Assembly (NCBI GenBank): GCA_020632915.1
Contig: JACKEP010000012.1
Location: 62,001-126,000 of the forward strand
From: Alphaproteobacteria bacterium
Lineage (GTDB): Bacteria; Myxococcota_A; UBA796; GCA-2862545
Length of the DNA: 64,000 nucleotides
Direction of reading: 5' to 3'
The translations under genes and the position numbers were made by a program. Position 1 is the stretch's first letter. Each line of letters begins with the position of its first letter. The notes under the pieces were generated by a model, which was not told the origin of the DNA, made no database searches, and saw only the letters and a program-made list of their open reading frames with translations. Positions 7,787-16,131 of the stretch are shown piece by piece.

Positions 7787-10700
7787 ATGTACGCCCGTCT
7801 CGCGGTCCTCTGGGCCGCCCTGCTGGTCGCCTGCGGACCAGCCACCGTCGACACCGTCCAGCCGAACGTGGTCGCCAAGACCGTGTTCGACGGGGAGTGG
7901 TACTGGCTCGACACCGTGGTCGACGTGCCCTACGGCACGACGGCGACGTTCGTCGGCGCCTCGTCGTCGCTCGAGCGCGTGCGCTGGGAGGTCCAGGAGG
8001 ACCTGCTGGTGGGCTACCGCAGCTACGACAACGTCCAGGCCGTGGGCGACGACCCGCCGGCCTCGACCACCGGCGCCCCCATCGTCGCCTACCGGATCCT
8101 CAAGCAGTTCGACATCCGCCGCGCCTACGACCGGCGCACGGGTGAAGCGTCGAACGTCATCGAGGAGAACACGGAGCGCCCCTGGTACGACCGGGACTAC
8201 CTGCGGGTGGACTGGTCGACGAACGTGGCCCAGCCGCCCGGGCCGTTCACGCTCGCCGGGGTCGAGGTGAGCCTCGGCGACAGCCACGCGACCAACCCCG
8301 ACGATCGGTGGGCGCCAGCCTTCGACGACTCCGACGGCGACGGGGTGATCGACCACATCCGCCTGTTCCGTGAGGTGCTCGCCGCCCCCGACACGACGCG
8401 GCTGCCCGGCTACGGCGACGTGCCCAGCTGCCTGTTCTACGGCGAGGCCTTCCACGACTGCGCGCCCAGCGAGGTGGTCATCGGCTCGTCCTTCCTGCGG
8501 GTCGACCCGACCGAGCAGTACGAGGGCCTGGTCTACGACGACCGCTGGACCGAGACGTTCGGGGTCTTCCAGACGGAGCGCCTGCACTACGACCGCCGGT
8601 ACGGCGTCACCGAGCCGGACCGGGTGCGGTGGGCCAACCGCCACGACCTGTGGCAGGACAGCTGGACGCGCGACGACGACGGCCGGATCGTGTGCCAGGT
8701 CAAGCGCCAGCGCGTGCCGTGCGTCGAGGCCCACCTCGCCGACCACCCCACGCCGGTGCCGTTGCCGTACGACCGGCGCACGGTCAAGCCGGTGGTCTAC
8801 CACCCCGGCGTCGATCTCGACCCGCGGCTGGCGGCGACGCTGCCCCGGCTGCAGGAGGCCTGGAACGCGCCGCTGGTCGAGACGATCAACGGGCTGCGCT
8901 TCTGGTCGTGCGTGGAGCGCAGCGGTGACGCGGCGAAGTGCCGCGGCAAGGACCTGACCGACCTGCAGGCGTTCGTGCTCTGCCCGCACAACCCGTCGCA
9001 GGCGGGGGATCCGGCGGTGTGCAGCACCGACCACACCGGGCCCGACGGCGTGCCGGACGGCGTGCCGGACCCGGTCTACCCGGGCGACCTGCGGTACCAC
9101 CTGCTCGACGTGGTCGACACGCCCCAGCTCGCCAGCCCGTTCGGCTACGGCCCCAGCGCCGTCGATCCGGTCGGTGCCACGGTGACCCTGGCCGACGGCA
9201 CGCTCGACCTCGGGGCCGGTCGGATCGTGGCCGCGAGCGCCTACATCTACGGCGCCGTGCTCGATCGCATCGCCGCCAGCACCACCGACCTGGTGCGCCT
9301 CGTCGACGGCGACATCGCCGAGGACGCCTTCATCCAGGGCGAGAACGTCCGCGCGTGGGTGGAGCGGCTGCGTGTGGAGACCGGGGTCGTGAGCCTGGAC
9401 CCGCCGCTGGGCGACGACCGCCTGGACGACGAGGACCCGGTGCCGTCGGCCGAGGCCGTCAGCGCGCTCGGCACGATGGACACGTCGTGGTCGGCACCGT
9501 TGTGGGCCCGCCTGCGCACGATCCCGCGTCCGACGTCGGCGGCCCAGGTGCGGCCGTACTGGGCGTCGGTCAACCGGGCGATCGAGGCCTCGGGGCTGGT
9601 GCCGCGCGGCGGTGTGACCACGCGGCTGGCCTGGGAGCGGCTGCAGGACTCGCCGTTCGACGAGCTGCTGTGGACGCCCGAGACCATCGCCGCCATGGGC
9701 TACGACCCCCAGCTGCTCGCCGCCAACCCGGGCATGCTCGACGGTCGGTCGCCGCTGGAGCTGCTCGATCCGGCGACGCACGACGCGCGGGAGGCGGGCC
9801 TGCTCGTCGCCGGCCAGCACGCCCTCGATCTCGACGACGGCAGCTACACCAACCCCGCCATCCTGGGGCTGGCGCAGGCCTACCGCGCGCAGGGGCTCGG
9901 CTACGAGGAGATCAACGCGCTCATCCGCGACGAGCTGTTCGTGTCGGTGAGCCTGCACGAGGTGGGGCACACGATGGGCCTGCGGCACAACTTCGCCGCG
10001 AGCACCGACGCGTGGAACTACCCCGACGCCTACTGGGCGCTGCGTGACGACGGGAACATGGGGCCGCGTCAGGTGGACCCGGAGACGCCCGCGGAGATCG
10101 CCGGTCGCATCCGCGAGTACCAGTACAGCTCCGTGATGGACTACCACGGCAACCGCAACGGGGACTGGCACGGCCTGGGCCGGTGGGACCACGCCGCGAT
10201 CAAGTTCTCGTACGGTCAGCTGGTCGAGGTGATGACCGATCTGGCGGCGACCGAGCCGCTGCCCGGCATCCCCGCCGACGACGCGGTCAACCTCGTCAGC
10301 TACTTCTACGACTCGACCGTGTACCCCGCGCCGATCCTCAACGCGCCGGACGGGGGCTTCGCCGAGCTGCACTACACCGACTACCCCCGCATCGCCGACC
10401 TCAAGGCGCGTGTGGACGTGCCCTACGCCGAGCTGGTGCCGCGGCTGCCGCCCGACGACGGCGGCGTGGCGGGCTTCGACAGCTTCCTCGTCGTGGGGAC
10501 CACCGTCCCCGGCGTGGTGGCGGGGGGGCTGCCGGCGGCGCCGTACCGGTTCTGCAGCGACGAGCTCGCCGGCGGCGCGATGTGCGCCCGCTTCGACGAG
10601 GGCGCCGATCCGTACGAGATCGTGACGTCCTACATCCGCGACTACAAGGACAGGTACATCCTCGACAACTTCGCGAGGGAGCGGTACGGCTTCGGCTTCG

Positions 10701-11770
10701 GCGACTACGTGGGCGGCATCTACGGCCGCACGTTCCGGCCGCTGCAGACGTGGGCCCGCTACTACGCGCTGTTCCACACCGTGCTCGGTGCCGGCTTCGA
10801 TCCCGACGCCGCCGACTACCTCGCCGCCGACCGCGGCCTGGGGGGCTGGACCGTCGCCACGCAGGACACGTTCCGCTTCCTCACCGAGGTCGTCACGCGT
10901 CCCGAGCCCGGTCGGTACGGGCCGACGGTGCGTCCCGACGGCACGGCGTGGAACGGTGCCGACGCCACGCGCGCCACCGTCGACATCCCCGTGGGCGAGG
11001 GGACGTACTACGCCAGCGCCTGGGACGACGACAGCGGCTACCACTGGTTCGAGCGGCGCAGCCGCATCGGCACCTACTGGGACCGGATGCTGGCGCTGCA
11101 GGTGCTGACGACGTCGAGCCCCTACGACTTCGTGGGCTTCGACACGACCTCGGACCCCCGCGCCTACGCGCTCGGCTTCGACGCCCTGTGGTCGGCACCG
11201 CTGGCCCGGTTCCTCGGGGCGCTGGTCAGCGACGACCTGCCCGAGATCGCCCCGGTGGTGGACCCCGACGGCGGGCTGACCTTCCCCGACCCCACGCGCC
11301 CGTCGGCGGTGTGGCCACCCGCGGGACGGGAGGCGGATCGGGTGGAGCCCGCTGCGTTCTGGCTCGTGCGGACCACCGCCGGCCTGTTCGGCAACGCGCT
11401 GCTCCAGGAGGGCTACGACCGCAGCTACCTGCGCCGGGCGCGCCTGTTCCGCGAGGGGTCGGGCGACGCCGTGACGCCTGGGCCGGGGGTCGACGTCGTC
11501 AGCTACAGCGACCCCGAGACGGGGCTGGTGTGGAAGGCATGGCGCGACGTCGTCGACGGGGTGGACGTGGGCGTGGGCTCGCGCATGCTCGACGAGGCGA
11601 ACCGCCTGTCGGCGGTGTGCGACGGCACGGTGGTGCCCGAGGCGGTCGACACGACCGACGCCGACGCCGTGGCGTGGAGCCAGCGTGTGGCCTGCGAGGG
11701 CCGCGAGCAGCTGGGCAACGACCTCGAGCTGCAGTCCGCCGTCCAGCGTTGGTTCGACGACACCTGGTAG
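7787..11770 (+). CDS. Large zincin metalloprotease lipoprotein (HEVGHTMGLRHNF)
   Basis: A 1327-residue protein starting at ATG 7787 after AGGAGG. The first residues are a lipoprotein signal with lipobox (LLVACGP), so it should be anchored in the envelope. The zinc site is H724-E725-xx-H728 in HEVGHTMGLRHNFAAS, the extended HExxHxxGxxHNF form found in the Met-zincin/DUF5117-type proteases. About 55 residues later SSVMDYHGN supplies the Met-turn. A long N-terminal region (residues 20 to 700) contains repeated Tyr/Asp/Trp-rich strands and no domain I can name. This is larger than most relatives, which are about 800-900 residues. The substrate is unknown; location with a beta-barrel gene suggests envelope or extracellular proteolysis. 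Confidence 0.88.
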   Translation: MYARLAVLWAALLVACGPATVDTVQPNVVAKTVFDGEWYWLDTVVDVPYGTTATFVGASSSLERVRWEVQEDLLVGYRSYDNVQAVGDDPPASTTGAPIVAYRILKQFDIRRAYDRRTGEASNVIEENTERPWYDRDYLRVDWSTNVAQPPGPFTLAGVEVSLGDSHATNPDDRWAPAFDDSDGDGVIDHIRLFREVLAAPDTTRLPGYGDVPSCLFYGEAFHDCAPSEVVIGSSFLRVDPTEQYEGLVYDDRWTETFGVFQTERLHYDRRYGVTEPDRVRWANRHDLWQDSWTRDDDGRIVCQVKRQRVPCVEAHLADHPTPVPLPYDRRTVKPVVYHPGVDLDPRLAATLPRLQEAWNAPLVETINGLRFWSCVERSGDAAKCRGKDLTDLQAFVLCPHNPSQAGDPAVCSTDHTGPDGVPDGVPDPVYPGDLRYHLLDVVDTPQLASPFGYGPSAVDPVGATVTLADGTLDLGAGRIVAASAYIYGAVLDRIAASTTDLVRLVDGDIAEDAFIQGENVRAWVERLRVETGVVSLDPPLGDDRLDDEDPVPSAEAVSALGTMDTSWSAPLWARLRTIPRPTSAAQVRPYWASVNRAIEASGLVPRGGVTTRLAWERLQDSPFDELLWTPETIAAMGYDPQLLAANPGMLDGRSPLELLDPATHDAREAGLLVAGQHALDLDDGSYTNPAILGLAQAYRAQGLGYEEINALIRDELFVSVSLHEVGHTMGLRHNFAASTDAWNYPDAYWALRDDGNMGPRQVDPETPAEIAGRIREYQYSSVMDYHGNRNGDWHGLGRWDHAAIKFSYGQLVEVMTDLAATEPLPGIPADDAVNLVSYFYDSTVYPAPILNAPDGGFAELHYTDYPRIADLKARVDVPYAELVPRLPPDDGGVAGFDSFLVVGTTVPGVVAGGLPAAPYRFCSDELAGGAMCARFDEGADPYEIVTSYIRDYKDRYILDNFARERYGFGFGDYVGGIYGRTFRPLQTWARYYALFHTVLGAGFDPDAADYLAADRGLGGWTVATQDTFRFLTEVVTRPEPGRYGPTVRPDGTAWNGADATRATVDIPVGEGTYYASAWDDDSGYHWFERRSRIGTYWDRMLALQVLTTSSPYDFVGFDTTSDPRAYALGFDALWSAPLARFLGALVSDDLPEIAPVVDPDGGLTFPDPTRPSAVWPPAGREADRVEPAAFWLVRTTAGLFGNALLQEGYDRSYLRRARLFREGSGDAVTPGPGVDVVSYSDPETGLVWKAWRDVVDGVDVGVGSRMLDEANRLSAVCDGTVVPEAVDTTDADAVAWSQRVACEGREQLGNDLELQSAVQRWFDDTW

Positions 11771-11790
11771 GTCTACCCGTCGGTGGGGCG

Positions 11791-11825
11791 GGGCCCGTCG
11801 CGGTGGGACGCACCGCGGCGGGCCC
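11791..11825. terminator. Long shared hairpin between convergent genes
   Basis: Arms of 15 bases (11791-11805 and 11811-11825) pair with a single mismatch around the loop GGACG. It lies in the 62-base gap between the zincin gene and the S1-domain gene and can serve both strands. There is no U-tract, so termination would rely on the stem alone or on Rho. Confidence 0.6.
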
Positions 11826-11832
11826 GTGCGCG

Positions 11833-13407
11833 TCAGCTGCGGCGGGCCTTGAACAGGTCGCCGAGCGTGCCCATGCCGGCGGCGCCGGACTGCTTGGCCA
11901 GGGCGTCGCGCCACGAGCCGCCCTCGTCGGCCGGACGGGTCGACAGCGTGACGCGGCCGCGCTTGGGGTCTTCGGAGACGATGCGGGCCGTGACCGGGTG
12001 GCCCACCCGGAAGTGCTGCGCCAGCACGGTGCCCGGGGTCAGCTCCACCTCGCGCGCCGGCAGCCAGGCGCGGCGGCCGTCGGCGAGGTGGACGCCGATG
12101 CCCTGCTCGGTGACCTCGACCACCTCACCGGTGACCTCGGCGCCGACGGCGTTGGCGGCCTGGGCCTCGGGATCGAAGTCGGACGGGGCGAGCTCCAGCC
12201 GGCGGCGATCGGGGTCGACGCCCAGCACGCGGATCTCGATCGACGCGCCCACGGGCGGCAGCTTCGCCATGCGGCTGCGGTGGACGAGGCCCTGCAGGCC
12301 CGGGGCGAGCTCGACGAACACGCCGAACTCGGTCTGGGAGACGACAGCACCGGTGGCGACCTTGCCCGGCGGGAACAGCTGCGTGGCGGTGTTCCACGGG
12401 TCGAGGTCGGGGTCCTTGACCGAGACGGTGATGCGACCGCCCTCGGCTGCGGTGTCGAGCACCCGCGCCCGCACGCGCTGGCCGCGCTCGAACCGCGTGG
12501 TCAGGTCGTCGACGTCGCCCCACGAGGCCTCGCGCCGGGACAGGAACAGCTCGACGCCGTCGACGTCGAGGAAGGCGCCCCACGGCTGGACGCCGGAGAC
12601 CACCGCGTCGACGACGACGCCGGGGAGCAGGCGTGCCAGCGTGGCCTCGCGCAGGCCCTCCACGTCGCGCTCCTCGAGCTGCCGGCGGCTGACCACGACC
12701 TTGTCGCCGGTCTCGAGCACCAGGAAGGCGAGGGTCTGGCCGAGGACGCTGTCGGGGTCGGCGAGCGGGATGCGGCTGATCTGGCTGATGGGGCAGAACG
12801 CGCGCACCGACCCGACGCGCACCGTGTAGCCGCCGCTGCTGCGCGACTCGACCTTGCCCTCGACGGGCACGCCGCTGTCGAGCGCGTCGTCGAGCATGTC
12901 GACGGCGGCGTCGCCCGACAGGCGCACCGAGAGCGTCACGCCGCCCTCGTCGACGGCGACGACGAAGGCGTCGACGGTGTCGCCCACGGCCACCTGGGTG
13001 AGCTCGCGGCGGGCGATCCAGCCCTCGGAGCGGGCGCCGAGGTCGACGTAGACGTCGTCGGCCGTGACCCGACGCACGGTGCCGCGCACCTTCTGGCCGG
13101 GCTCGACGCGCGGCGGCGGCGCCGCGATGCCCTGCAGCAGGGCGTCCATGTCGACGGCACCCATCGACGCGAACGCCTCCAGCTCGGACAGGCTGGTGGA
13201 CACGGGCACGTCGCCGGGGGCGGTGTCGACCGCCTCGGGCATCGACGCGGGCACGTAGGCGCGCAGGCCATCGCGGCGCAGCTCGCCGGCGCGGACCGCG
13301 CTGCGGTCGGACCCTCGGGGCGCAGGCGAGGCCGACGGCGGCGCCTCGGCGTCGGGCGCGGGCGGCGGGGCAGGGGGGCGACGCTTGAAGGGGGGCTTGC
13401 GGGCCAT
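11833..13407 (-). CDS. S1-domain RNA-binding protein (ribosomal protein S1-like)
   Basis: A 524-residue protein with five S1/OB-fold repeats at roughly residues 103-163, 178-243, 261-332, 346-408 and 421-491. The clearest is the fourth (TGAVVSQTEFGVFVELAPGLQGLVHRSRM). The first 100 residues are Pro/Ala-rich and basic at the very start (MARKPPFKRRPP). Ribosomal S1 helps mRNA bind the 30S subunit and usually has six repeats in about 560 residues. The second repeat here is weak (AFCPISQIS). It could be the cell's S1, or a paralogous S1-repeat RNA-binding factor such as those related to Tex or RNase proteins. ATG at 13407; it diverges from queA across a 93-base gap. Confidence 0.82.
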   Translation of the reverse strand: MARKPPFKRRPPAPPPAPDAEAPPSASPAPRGSDRSAVRAGELRRDGLRAYVPASMPEAVDTAPGDVPVSTSLSELEAFASMGAVDMDALLQGIAAPPPRVEPGQKVRGTVRRVTADDVYVDLGARSEGWIARRELTQVAVGDTVDAFVVAVDEGGVTLSVRLSGDAAVDMLDDALDSGVPVEGKVESRSSGGYTVRVGSVRAFCPISQISRIPLADPDSVLGQTLAFLVLETGDKVVVSRRQLEERDVEGLREATLARLLPGVVVDAVVSGVQPWGAFLDVDGVELFLSRREASWGDVDDLTTRFERGQRVRARVLDTAAEGGRITVSVKDPDLDPWNTATQLFPPGKVATGAVVSQTEFGVFVELAPGLQGLVHRSRMAKLPPVGASIEIRVLGVDPDRRRLELAPSDFDPEAQAANAVGAEVTGEVVEVTEQGIGVHLADGRRAWLPAREVELTPGTVLAQHFRVGHPVTARIVSEDPKRGRVTLSTRPADEGGSWRDALAKQSGAAGMGTLGDLFKARRS

Positions 13408-13481
13408 CGGGTCTCCCGGGCGAGCCCGGCGTCCTATCGCGCGCTCCGGTCGCACGCGACCGCTGGACGGAGGGTCGCGCA

Positions 13482-13495
13482 GGCTGCTAGCAGCC
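13482..13495. promoter_or_regulatory. 14-bp perfect palindrome at the queA start
   Basis: GGCTGCTAGCAGCC is a perfect palindrome five bases before the queA ATG, where a ribosome site would be expected. A second inverted repeat, CGGTCG-CACG-CGACCG, lies at 13447-13462. These may be operators for the divergent S1/queA promoters, or a hairpin limiting queA translation. Confidence 0.35.
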
Positions 13496-13500
13496 CGCCC

Positions 13501-14535
13501 ATGTCCGACGACCTCGACCTCTGGGACTACGACCTGCCGGCGGGCCACATCGCCACGCGGCCGGCACCGCGGCGGGAGCTCGCGCGGCTGATGCACGTGC
13601 CGCTCGCCGGCGGGGCGTTCGTCGATCACGTCGTCGACGACCTCGACGGCCTGTTGCGGCCCGGGGATCTGCTCGTCGGCAACGACTCGGCGGTGATGGC
13701 GGCGCGGCTGACGGCGCGGCGCGCCAGTGGTGGCGCCGTCGAGGTGCTGCTGCTCGGCACGGGCGACGACGGCGCCGTGCCGGCCCTGCTCCGGCCGGCG
13801 CGGCGGCTCAAGGAGGGCGAGGTCCTTGCGGTGGGGGACGCGGGGCAGGTCCACGTCGAGGCGCTGCCCGACGCGGACGGCATCGCGCGCGTGCGCGTCA
13901 CCCCGTCTGCGCGCGCGGTGATGGCGGCGGTCGGCGCGCTGCCCTTGCCGCCCTACCTCGGCCGCTCCGCGGACGCGGCGGACACCGACCGCTACCAGAC
14001 CGTGTATGCGGGTCCGCTCGGGAGCGCGGCCGCGCCCACGGCCGGGCTCCACTTCACGCCGACGCTCCTCGACCGGTGCCGCGACCGGGGCGTGGGGTTC
14101 GCCACCGTCACGCTGCACGTCGGCATCGGCACGTTCCGGCCCCTGCGCCCCGAGGACGTCGAGCGCGGCGAGCTGCACGCCGAGCCGTGGTGGGTGCCCG
14201 AGGCCACCGCCGCGGCCATCGCCGCGACCCGCGCCGCGGGCGGGCGCGTGATCGCCATCGGCACCACCGCCACGCGGGTGCTCGAGTCCGCCGCGGCGGT
14301 GGCGGACGACGGCGTCGTGCGGGCCGGCGCCGGGGTCACCCGCATCTTCCTGCGCCCCGGTCACCGCTTTGCCGCGGTGGACGGGCTGCTCACCAACTTC
14401 CACCTGCCGCGCAGCAGCCTGATGATGCTCGTGGCCTGCCTCGTGGGCCGCGAGCGCCTGCTCGACGCCTACCGCACCGCCGTCTCGCGCGGCTACAGGT
14501 TCTACTCGTATGGCGACGCGATGCTGCTGGTTTGA
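13501..14535 (+). CDS. queA: S-adenosylmethionine:tRNA ribosyltransferase-isomerase
   Basis: A 344-residue protein, the usual QueA length. It transfers and isomerises the ribosyl group of S-adenosylmethionine onto preQ1 in tRNA to give epoxyqueuosine. Visible family motifs are WDYDLPAGHIATRP near the N-terminus, GDLLVGNDSAVMAARL, LPLPPYLGR, AAPTAGLHFTP, VTLHVGIGTFRPL and LLTNFHLPRSSLMMLVA near the C-terminus, all in the expected order. ATG at 13501 has no good ribosome site, only a palindrome just before it. It overlaps tgt by 26 bases, the next step backward in the same pathway. No preQ1 riboswitch is visible upstream. Confidence 0.95.
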   Translation: MSDDLDLWDYDLPAGHIATRPAPRRELARLMHVPLAGGAFVDHVVDDLDGLLRPGDLLVGNDSAVMAARLTARRASGGAVEVLLLGTGDDGAVPALLRPARRLKEGEVLAVGDAGQVHVEALPDADGIARVRVTPSARAVMAAVGALPLPPYLGRSADAADTDRYQTVYAGPLGSAAAPTAGLHFTPTLLDRCRDRGVGFATVTLHVGIGTFRPLRPEDVERGELHAEPWWVPEATAAAIAATRAAGGRVIAIGTTATRVLESAAAVADDGVVRAGAGVTRIFLRPGHRFAAVDGLLTNFHLPRSSLMMLVACLVGRERLLDAYRTAVSRGYRFYSYGDAMLLV

Positions 14536-15670
14536 GTCCGGGGCCACGCTGGGGACGGCCCGGACGGGCACCCTGCACACGCCTCACGGCGCCGTGCCGA
14601 CACCGGCGTTCATGCCCGTGGGCACCCGGGGCACGGTCAAGGGGCTCGATCCCGACGAGCTCGTGACCGCCGGGACGTCGATCGTGCTCGCCAACACCTA
14701 CCACCTGTGGGAACGGCCCGGTCACGAGCGCATCCGTGATCTCGGCGGCCTGCACACGTTCATGGGCTGGGACGGTCCGCTCCTGACCGACTCGGGCGGC
14801 TACCAGGTGTTCTCGCTGCAGCACCGGATGAAGCTGACCGAGGACGGGGTGCGGTTCCGCTCGCCCACCGACGGCGAGGAGCGCCACCTGACGCCCGAGC
14901 TCGCCGTCGCCATCCAGGAGGCGTTCGGCGTGGACGTGGCGATGGCGCTCGACGAGTGCATCGAGACGCCGGCCACCGAGGACCGCACCCGCGGCGCGAT
15001 GACCCGCACCACGCGCTGGCTGCAGCGCTGCCTCGACGCCCGCACCCGGCCCGACCGCACGGCGTTGTTCGGCATCGTGCAGGGGGGGCTCTACCCGGAC
15101 CTGCGCGCCGAGCACGCCGACACCCTCGCGGCCATGGACCTCGACGGGCTCGCCATCGGCGGGCTGTCGGTGGGCGAGGGGCACGAGGCGATGATGGCGA
15201 TGGTCGACGTGGTCGTGCCGCGCCTGCCCGGCGACAAGGTGCGCTACCTGATGGGCGTCGGGCACCCGGTCGACATCGTCGAGGCGGTGGTGCGCGGCGT
15301 CGACCTGTTCGACTGCGTGCTGCCCACGCGCATGGGGCGCCACGGGCAGGCCTACACGTGGTCGGGTCGTCTCAACCTCAAGAACGGGCGGTTCCTGGAC
15401 GACCCGCGCCCCCTCGATCCCGACACGCCCACCAGCCCCGCGAACCGATTCTCGCGGGCCTACCTCGCGCACCTGCTGCGCAGCGACGAGTGGCTGGGGC
15501 GGCGCCTGGTGACGCTGCACAACCTGCACCTGTACCAGCAGCTCCTGGCCGAGGCGCGGGCCTGCATCGAGGCCGGTGACGGCGACGGCCTGGAGCGCCT
15601 GCGGGTGCGCGCGGCCAGGGCGTCGTCCGCGCCGTCGGCGGTGGTGGCGCCGGGGAGGGCAGGGGAATAA
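14510..15670 (+). CDS. tgt: tRNA-guanine transglycosylase lacking zinc cysteines
   Basis: A 386-residue Tgt that exchanges guanine-34 of tRNA for preQ1. Active-site motifs are intact: LTDSGGYQVFSL with the general-base Asp, ALDECIETP, GIVQGGL, and the nucleophile Asp in VDLFDCVLPTRMGRHGQ. The zinc site is not intact. Where E. coli has CDCYTC before NYSRAYL, this protein has TPTSPA before NRFSRAYL. The three Cys ligands become Thr306, Thr308 and Ala311; only the His of TLHN (H337) remains. The start at ATG 14510, inside queA, gives the expected WFE beginning. About 25 extra residues, Ala/Ser/Pro-rich, follow the usual C-terminus. It probably functions, with structure stabilised another way. 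Confidence 0.93.
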   Translation: MATRCCWFESGATLGTARTGTLHTPHGAVPTPAFMPVGTRGTVKGLDPDELVTAGTSIVLANTYHLWERPGHERIRDLGGLHTFMGWDGPLLTDSGGYQVFSLQHRMKLTEDGVRFRSPTDGEERHLTPELAVAIQEAFGVDVAMALDECIETPATEDRTRGAMTRTTRWLQRCLDARTRPDRTALFGIVQGGLYPDLRAEHADTLAAMDLDGLAIGGLSVGEGHEAMMAMVDVVVPRLPGDKVRYLMGVGHPVDIVEAVVRGVDLFDCVLPTRMGRHGQAYTWSGRLNLKNGRFLDDPRPLDPDTPTSPANRFSRAYLAHLLRSDEWLGRRLVTLHNLHLYQQLLAEARACIEAGDGDGLERLRVRAARASSAPSAVVAPGRAGE

Positions 15671-15742
15671 GGCGCGCCGTCGCGGAGGGGCGTTGCCAGA
15701 TCTTCGGGGTTGACGCTCGCCCCCGCGGTGCTTCCCTTCCGC

Positions 15743-15761
15743 GCGGACGCGTGGCGTCCGC
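15743..15761 (+). terminator. Hairpin between tgt and yajC
   Basis: GCGGACGC and GCGTCCGC form perfect 8-base arms around GTG. It lies in the 164-base gap that separates the queuosine genes from the Sec genes. There is no U-tract; it could be a weak terminator or an operator. Confidence 0.35.
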
Positions 15762-15834
15762 AACCCGGGGCGTGTCCACGTCCCGCCGCTCCGGGGCGCA
15801 GCACGCGCTCCACCGGTCCCGAGGTCGACACACC

Positions 15835-16122
15835 ATGGAACAGCTCGGCTCGCTCGTCCCCTTCGCGCTGATGTTCCTGGTGATGTACTTCCTCGTCCTC
15901 CGCCCGCAGGCGCGGGAGAAGGAAGAGCACGACAACCTGGTCGCCGGCCTCGCCAAGGACGACCAGGTGGTGCTCGGCTCGGGCCTGCACGGCAAGGTGG
16001 TCGCGGTGCGCGACGCCACGCTCGTGCTCGAGCTCGGCAAGGGTGTGCACGTCACGGTCGACAAGGTCGCGGTCGTCCGCAAGCAGGTCAACCCCTCAGC
16101 CGCCACGACCGACGGCAAGTAG
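15835..16122 (+). CDS. yajC: Preprotein translocase accessory subunit YajC
   Basis: A 95-residue protein of typical YajC size. It has one N-terminal membrane segment (LVPFALMFLVMYFLVL) followed at once by RPQAREKEEHD, the YajC signature. A small cytosolic beta domain (VVLGSGLHGKVVAV...VTVDKVAVVRKQ) completes it. YajC associates with SecDF and YidC at the Sec translocon. ATG at 15835 follows GAGG; longer upstream starts give a Ser/Arg-rich leader with no similarity and are rejected. It lies 9 bases from secD, so yajC-secD-secF form one operon. Confidence 0.95.
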   Translation: MEQLGSLVPFALMFLVMYFLVLRPQAREKEEHDNLVAGLAKDDQVVLGSGLHGKVVAVRDATLVLELGKGVHVTVDKVAVVRKQVNPSAATTDGK

Positions 16123-16131
16123 AGGTCCACC

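Noticed and set aside
7673..11914. 1413-residue minus-strand frame over the zincin gene
   Set aside because: Antisense to a protein with HExxH and a lipobox; the composition is Arg/His/Val-rich without motifs.
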